Below, piece after piece: positions 60,154 through 64,000 of a stretch of DNA of 64,000 nucleotides. Location of the stretch: assembly GCA_008360975.2 (NCBI GenBank), contig CM039211.1, positions 20,680,943 through 20,744,942 of the forward strand, in the 5' to 3' direction. How positions within the stretch are numbered: position 1 is the first letter of the stretch; every line of letters begins with the position of its first letter. Position numbers and translations under genes: made by a program. The notes below the pieces were generated by a model that was not told the origin of the DNA, did no database searches, and saw only the letters and a list, made by a program, of their open reading frames with translations. Source of the DNA: Lichenostomus cassidix. Its lineage: Eukaryota; Chordata; Aves; Passeriformes; Meliphagidae.

Positions 60154-63100
60154 ACACTCCAACATTTGATGAATAAAACTGGGATGAAAGTCTTTCCAAT
60201 GAAATCTTAATTTCTTTGAGGTACAGGGCAGCAATTCTACCCTCATAGCATTTGCGAAATTGAAATAGAAAAAACACTGCAATCAAATGACAAAATGAAT
60301 GAAGTGGGATGAAAAAGGAACTAAGGACTTGTCTGTGGAGAAAATACAAGTAAGTGTGTAGATTCTTAGTGCATGTTTAGTATATGTCAAAGATAACTGA
60401 AGGAAGAGTTAAGGATTAGAAAAGGTCCATAGGGTTGCCAAGAGCATCTACGCTTTGCTGATGGAAATGCTTATTTGTGCTAGAAACTCACAGAAAAAAA
60501 AACCAGATGAAAATATTTTATGTGAATTTGGAGACTAGTTTCTGTTTACCATTTGTCTAATACCCCAAAGTGCCAGGTTGGAGGGGAGGGGGTAATAGGA
60601 ACAGGCAACAAAGATAAGTTCATACTACCTAAGTTTGTGTAACCACATTCTAGGCTCATCCTCCCCCAGTGTTTGCTTGTTCACTTTGAGGAAAACATTT
60701 TTCCTTAAATTCTGTTGAGAACGTGAAAAACCTGAAGGAGACTGCAACCATGTTAAACTTGTTGGTGTGGAGTACCTTACAATCACCTCAAGGATTCTGT
60801 TTTGTTGCAGTCATTCATAAGATCTTTGAACTATCCTTTCTATTGGTTCCTGTTATTTGAACCAGCAGGAGGCTGAAAAGGACAAGACTATAACTTACTG
60901 ATGTGTTCAGAGGGCTACAATCTTGTGAATTCTTTTTCCTGCTGACATGAAGAATAGGAAGAGAAGAGCAGAGTAGCAGTACAATATATCATGATGGTAT
61001 CAAATCTCTGTTCTCTGGTTGGTTTGTTTGATCACCTTTTAAGGGATCTGTAATTTTAACATTATTGTGACCCCTTCTGTAGGTCAGTGGAAGAGGACTT
61101 TTGTCCTTTTCCTGCCCTTCTTATACTTCACTATTATCTAAAGGTATTTTTTTCAGGAGTGCAGCTAATGAAAGCAAAGCCCTAACAGGTATAAAAGTAG
61201 TGAGAAGTTGGGAAAAAAAAATTAGAAAAACTCCACAGCTAAATATAAAACTACTCAGTTTGCTTAGTTGCCATTATGTTAAAGTCAAAAATTGTATTAC
61301 TTGTGATGAAAGATCTGAGTAGTCTTGCAACCTTTCCAACTACATGGACCTAGGCAAAATGAAAAACACAGGCTCCTTTTTTTACAATAATTTAATCTGA
61401 AATTATTCTTTAGAGTAAAGTGCATCAAAATTGGTTCTCGTTAATAGAGCTTCCTTTGGATCCTGAGTATGGCCTTTTCATTCCTTTAACTTGACTGTGT
61501 TCACATGAATAACCCAGACAAAGGGTCAAGAAGAAAGTTGACACTGAACCACTATCTCGTTTCTAAGCTCTTGTCAATTTACTATAGTCTCACATGAATT
61601 GTACTGTTGGGTCTCAGCCTTGCACAGAAAGCATAAACATTTCTCTGTATAATCTTCAGGTACAGTAGATGGTTCAGAGCAGAGGAATTTAATTCCCAAA
61701 TTGTGAATATTTCTTTATGATCACCAGGTCAATATAACAGGCAAGATCAAGTGTATGGAAAACAGATTGTAAAAGTATAATTATTCTGAAGACTGTTTTT
61801 TTGCTTTACTGTATGTATGTATGAATAAAAATAGTATTCAGGGAACCTTAGACTTGTGGTACCTCTGCTAGTGCTGAACTCTGCTTGTGCCAAAGCCTAA
61901 CTTGATGGTTACCATATCAAGACATATTTAGAGTTTTGTGATAGTCATAACGTCTCTGTTGTTTGTAGAGCAGTTCATTAAATAATCACACCATTTAGCT
62001 GGCTAAGTTCTGCTTCTTCCTGAGGTTCTTACATATGTGCTGTCACAATTATTTCTCAGTGAGAAATGTTAGATGTTTTACAGAAATCTGAATTTTAACT
62101 TGCATACTCTATCTGCAAAGCATGATTTGATTACAGTACTAAATGGAAATTAGTTACTGCATCTGTAGCTACTGTCTACATTTTGTTTCTGCTACTGCTG
62201 TGTAAACTACAGGTTTTCTAGTAGAATCAATCAGTAATGGGACACACGGGAGTAAAATATGGGTTGTGATCTTTCAATGTAAGTGAGTCCTATGTACTAG
62301 GAATATGATCTTTATTGGTGCATGCAATTTGCCATTCTGCAGTGACCTTTTATAAGTTTCTTAGAATTATAGCGACATACAGATATGCTGATTTTTAAAA
62401 AGAATTTTAAAACGTGGTTGTATTTGTTTCACAGGTAATTGAACTGGTATCACAGTTTACCTTTTTATTCTGTTAGACCTTTTCAGTTTGTATATCTTTA
62501 TCATATGCACCAGCATGGAGCTGGTGCTGTTCTGTCTGGTAGAACTAAAAGTATAGGGAGAGTTTGCTTTGGTTCCTTAAGGGAAAGTGGAAATAATTAT
62601 TCACAGATATCAGGTGTTTTAGTGCTAACTGCAGTCTAAGGAATAATGACGCTTTTTTTGTATCAGTTTCCTGTAATGGAGTTTGCTATTGATTGCTAAT
62701 AGTGTTTTTTGTTTGTTTGGGGTTTTTGTTGTGTTTTTTTAGTTGTTCTTGGTTTGGTTTAGGTTTTGTTGTTGTTTTGTTTTGTTTTTTTAGTTTTTGC
62801 TGGACTCAATTACTGTCTCACTAAATCATTAGGCTGGGTCCCATAGCCATGAGATTATTGATTTGTGTATGTGTGTTAATAAACAGGAAATGCTAATCAA
62901 TTACAGAAATTAGTTTGATGACCTATTGGTTGCTTTACTGATAGTTAAATGACTTTCAGAAAGATGATTGTGACCTCTGGTTAATATTGTAAGTATATTT
63001 TGTTGTGTCTTCTTCTTTCAAATCTGCTTAAAAGTTTCGAGAGAAGTGTCTCAGTGACTGTAAATCTTGGAAGAGGTAAGAAGCAGTGTTGCTGAAATAA

Positions 63101-64000
63101 CAGTGAAAGGCCTGTGTATCAGGTGACTCACATCACAGTGTATGATGAAGTAGCTGAGCACTGGATTTTATTGCATGCAATATTCTATGAAAAGTACACC
63201 AGTAAAAGAGAGCCCTACTCTGTGAGTTAAGGTATATATTTCACTACTGGTAACACATACAAAATGCAGGAGCTCAAATATTACAACGTGGAAATTAATA
63301 TGTATTGGTGATCTTCAGACAATGGTGGTACTGTGTCTACTAAAGCCTGGAGTTTCTGCTGTGAGCTTTCATAAAGCTTATTTGTCTTTTATGCAGCATG
63401 TCCATAAATCAGTGAGTTTTAAATAGCGCTGCCCTCTTGAGCACCTGCTTATTTGCCTTGAGAAAATTCTGTAGCATTTTAAACGTCACTTTATGACATT
63501 GTAAGTAATGCCTGCTCTAGAAACACTTGGAAGAGCCATTAAAGTTAAGGGTCTATCAGCATTTCATTATAGAGCTTGATTTCAAGGGGTTTATAACTCA
63601 GCCATTTAAAAATGCATTTGACTGAAACCTGTTATGTGACTTATTGTGTTTTTTTAGTGTTGGACAAATTATTTCAGGTGGTCTTTTTACTTGTGGGAGG
63701 AGGAGTGGGCAAAGATTGTAGGTGTAAGTAATTTTTCTTACAGCAGAATATTTTTTCTTAGAGACATCAACCTTTAAATACGGATATTTTATTTCCATAC
63801 AAAATGTCTTTCTGATTAGGAACTTTGAAAGATCTTATTATGTCATACAAACTAAAGAACCTCTACATGTGGTTCCTTAATGAATATGAAACTTCATTTC
63901 AAAGAGAATTTTAGGGGACCTTATTTATTGCTTTTGGTTTTAATAAGTAATATTAGGTACTTTGTGTATTGGAACACAACACTGAAATTTCAATTTAGGG
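60154..64000. other. AT-rich gene desert, third part
   Basis: No gene, RNA gene or transposon recognised. A T/G-rich tract is at 62,700-62,800. Nothing in it suggests the start of the next gene. Confidence 0.5.
62700..62800. repeat. T/G-rich low-complexity tract
   Basis: Runs of TTTGTTTG, TTTTTTAG and GTTGTTG; simple sequence. Confidence 0.8.

Noticed and set aside
1..64000. tRNA, rRNA or bacterial-type operons
   Set aside because: No cloverleaf with A and B boxes, no rRNA core sequence and no closely packed prokaryotic genes were recognised on either strand.

Overview
This is vertebrate nuclear DNA, almost certainly from a bird and probably a songbird. The evidence is a multi-exon gene with GT-AG introns, many copies of CR1 (the dominant avian LINE) and several LTR types of the sort found in passerine genomes. 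There is no bacterial-style gene organisation. Most listed open reading frames are chance frames or pieces of repeats.

Region by region: (1) 1-28,090 is the 3' half of casein kinase 1 gamma 3 (CSNK1G3) on the + strand. Seven coding exons (7,976-8,061; 8,192-8,276; 10,223-10,371; 11,360-11,455; 12,110-12,205; 19,297-19,403; 25,847-25,901) join in a single frame. They encode the last 223 residues: the C-terminal lobe of the kinase, the linker and the cysteine/basic tail. A 3' UTR of about 2.2 kb ends at a polyadenylation signal near 28,070. The N-terminal exons lie outside the window, to the left. (2) 28,400-34,450 is a mosaic of CR1 fragments and LTR remnants. (3) 34,450-39,480 is AT-rich intergenic DNA with no gene that I can see. 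(4) 39,484-44,225 is a compositional anomaly. It has a CpG-rich island, a 500-N assembly gap, about 2 kb of AAGCTTGCCTTCCC-type satellite with higher-order duplications, a GC-rich block holding two diverged copies of an unrecognised acidic module, and a long CCCTCC tract. (5) 44,226-64,000 is again AT-rich and gene-poor. It holds an LTR with a CR1 tail nested in it (45,727-46,722), CR1 copies at 46.7 and 54.5-56.1 kb, and a well-preserved solo LTR at 59,633-60,153.

From known vertebrate synteny, CSNK1G3 is followed by a gene desert before ZNF608, and the locus is Z-linked in chicken. Both points are inference here, because ZNF608 is not in the window. The only confident protein-coding gene is CSNK1G3. 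The part most likely to hold something undescribed is the 39.5-44.2 kb block, where two copies of one module carry complementary nonsense changes at neighbouring tryptophan codons.
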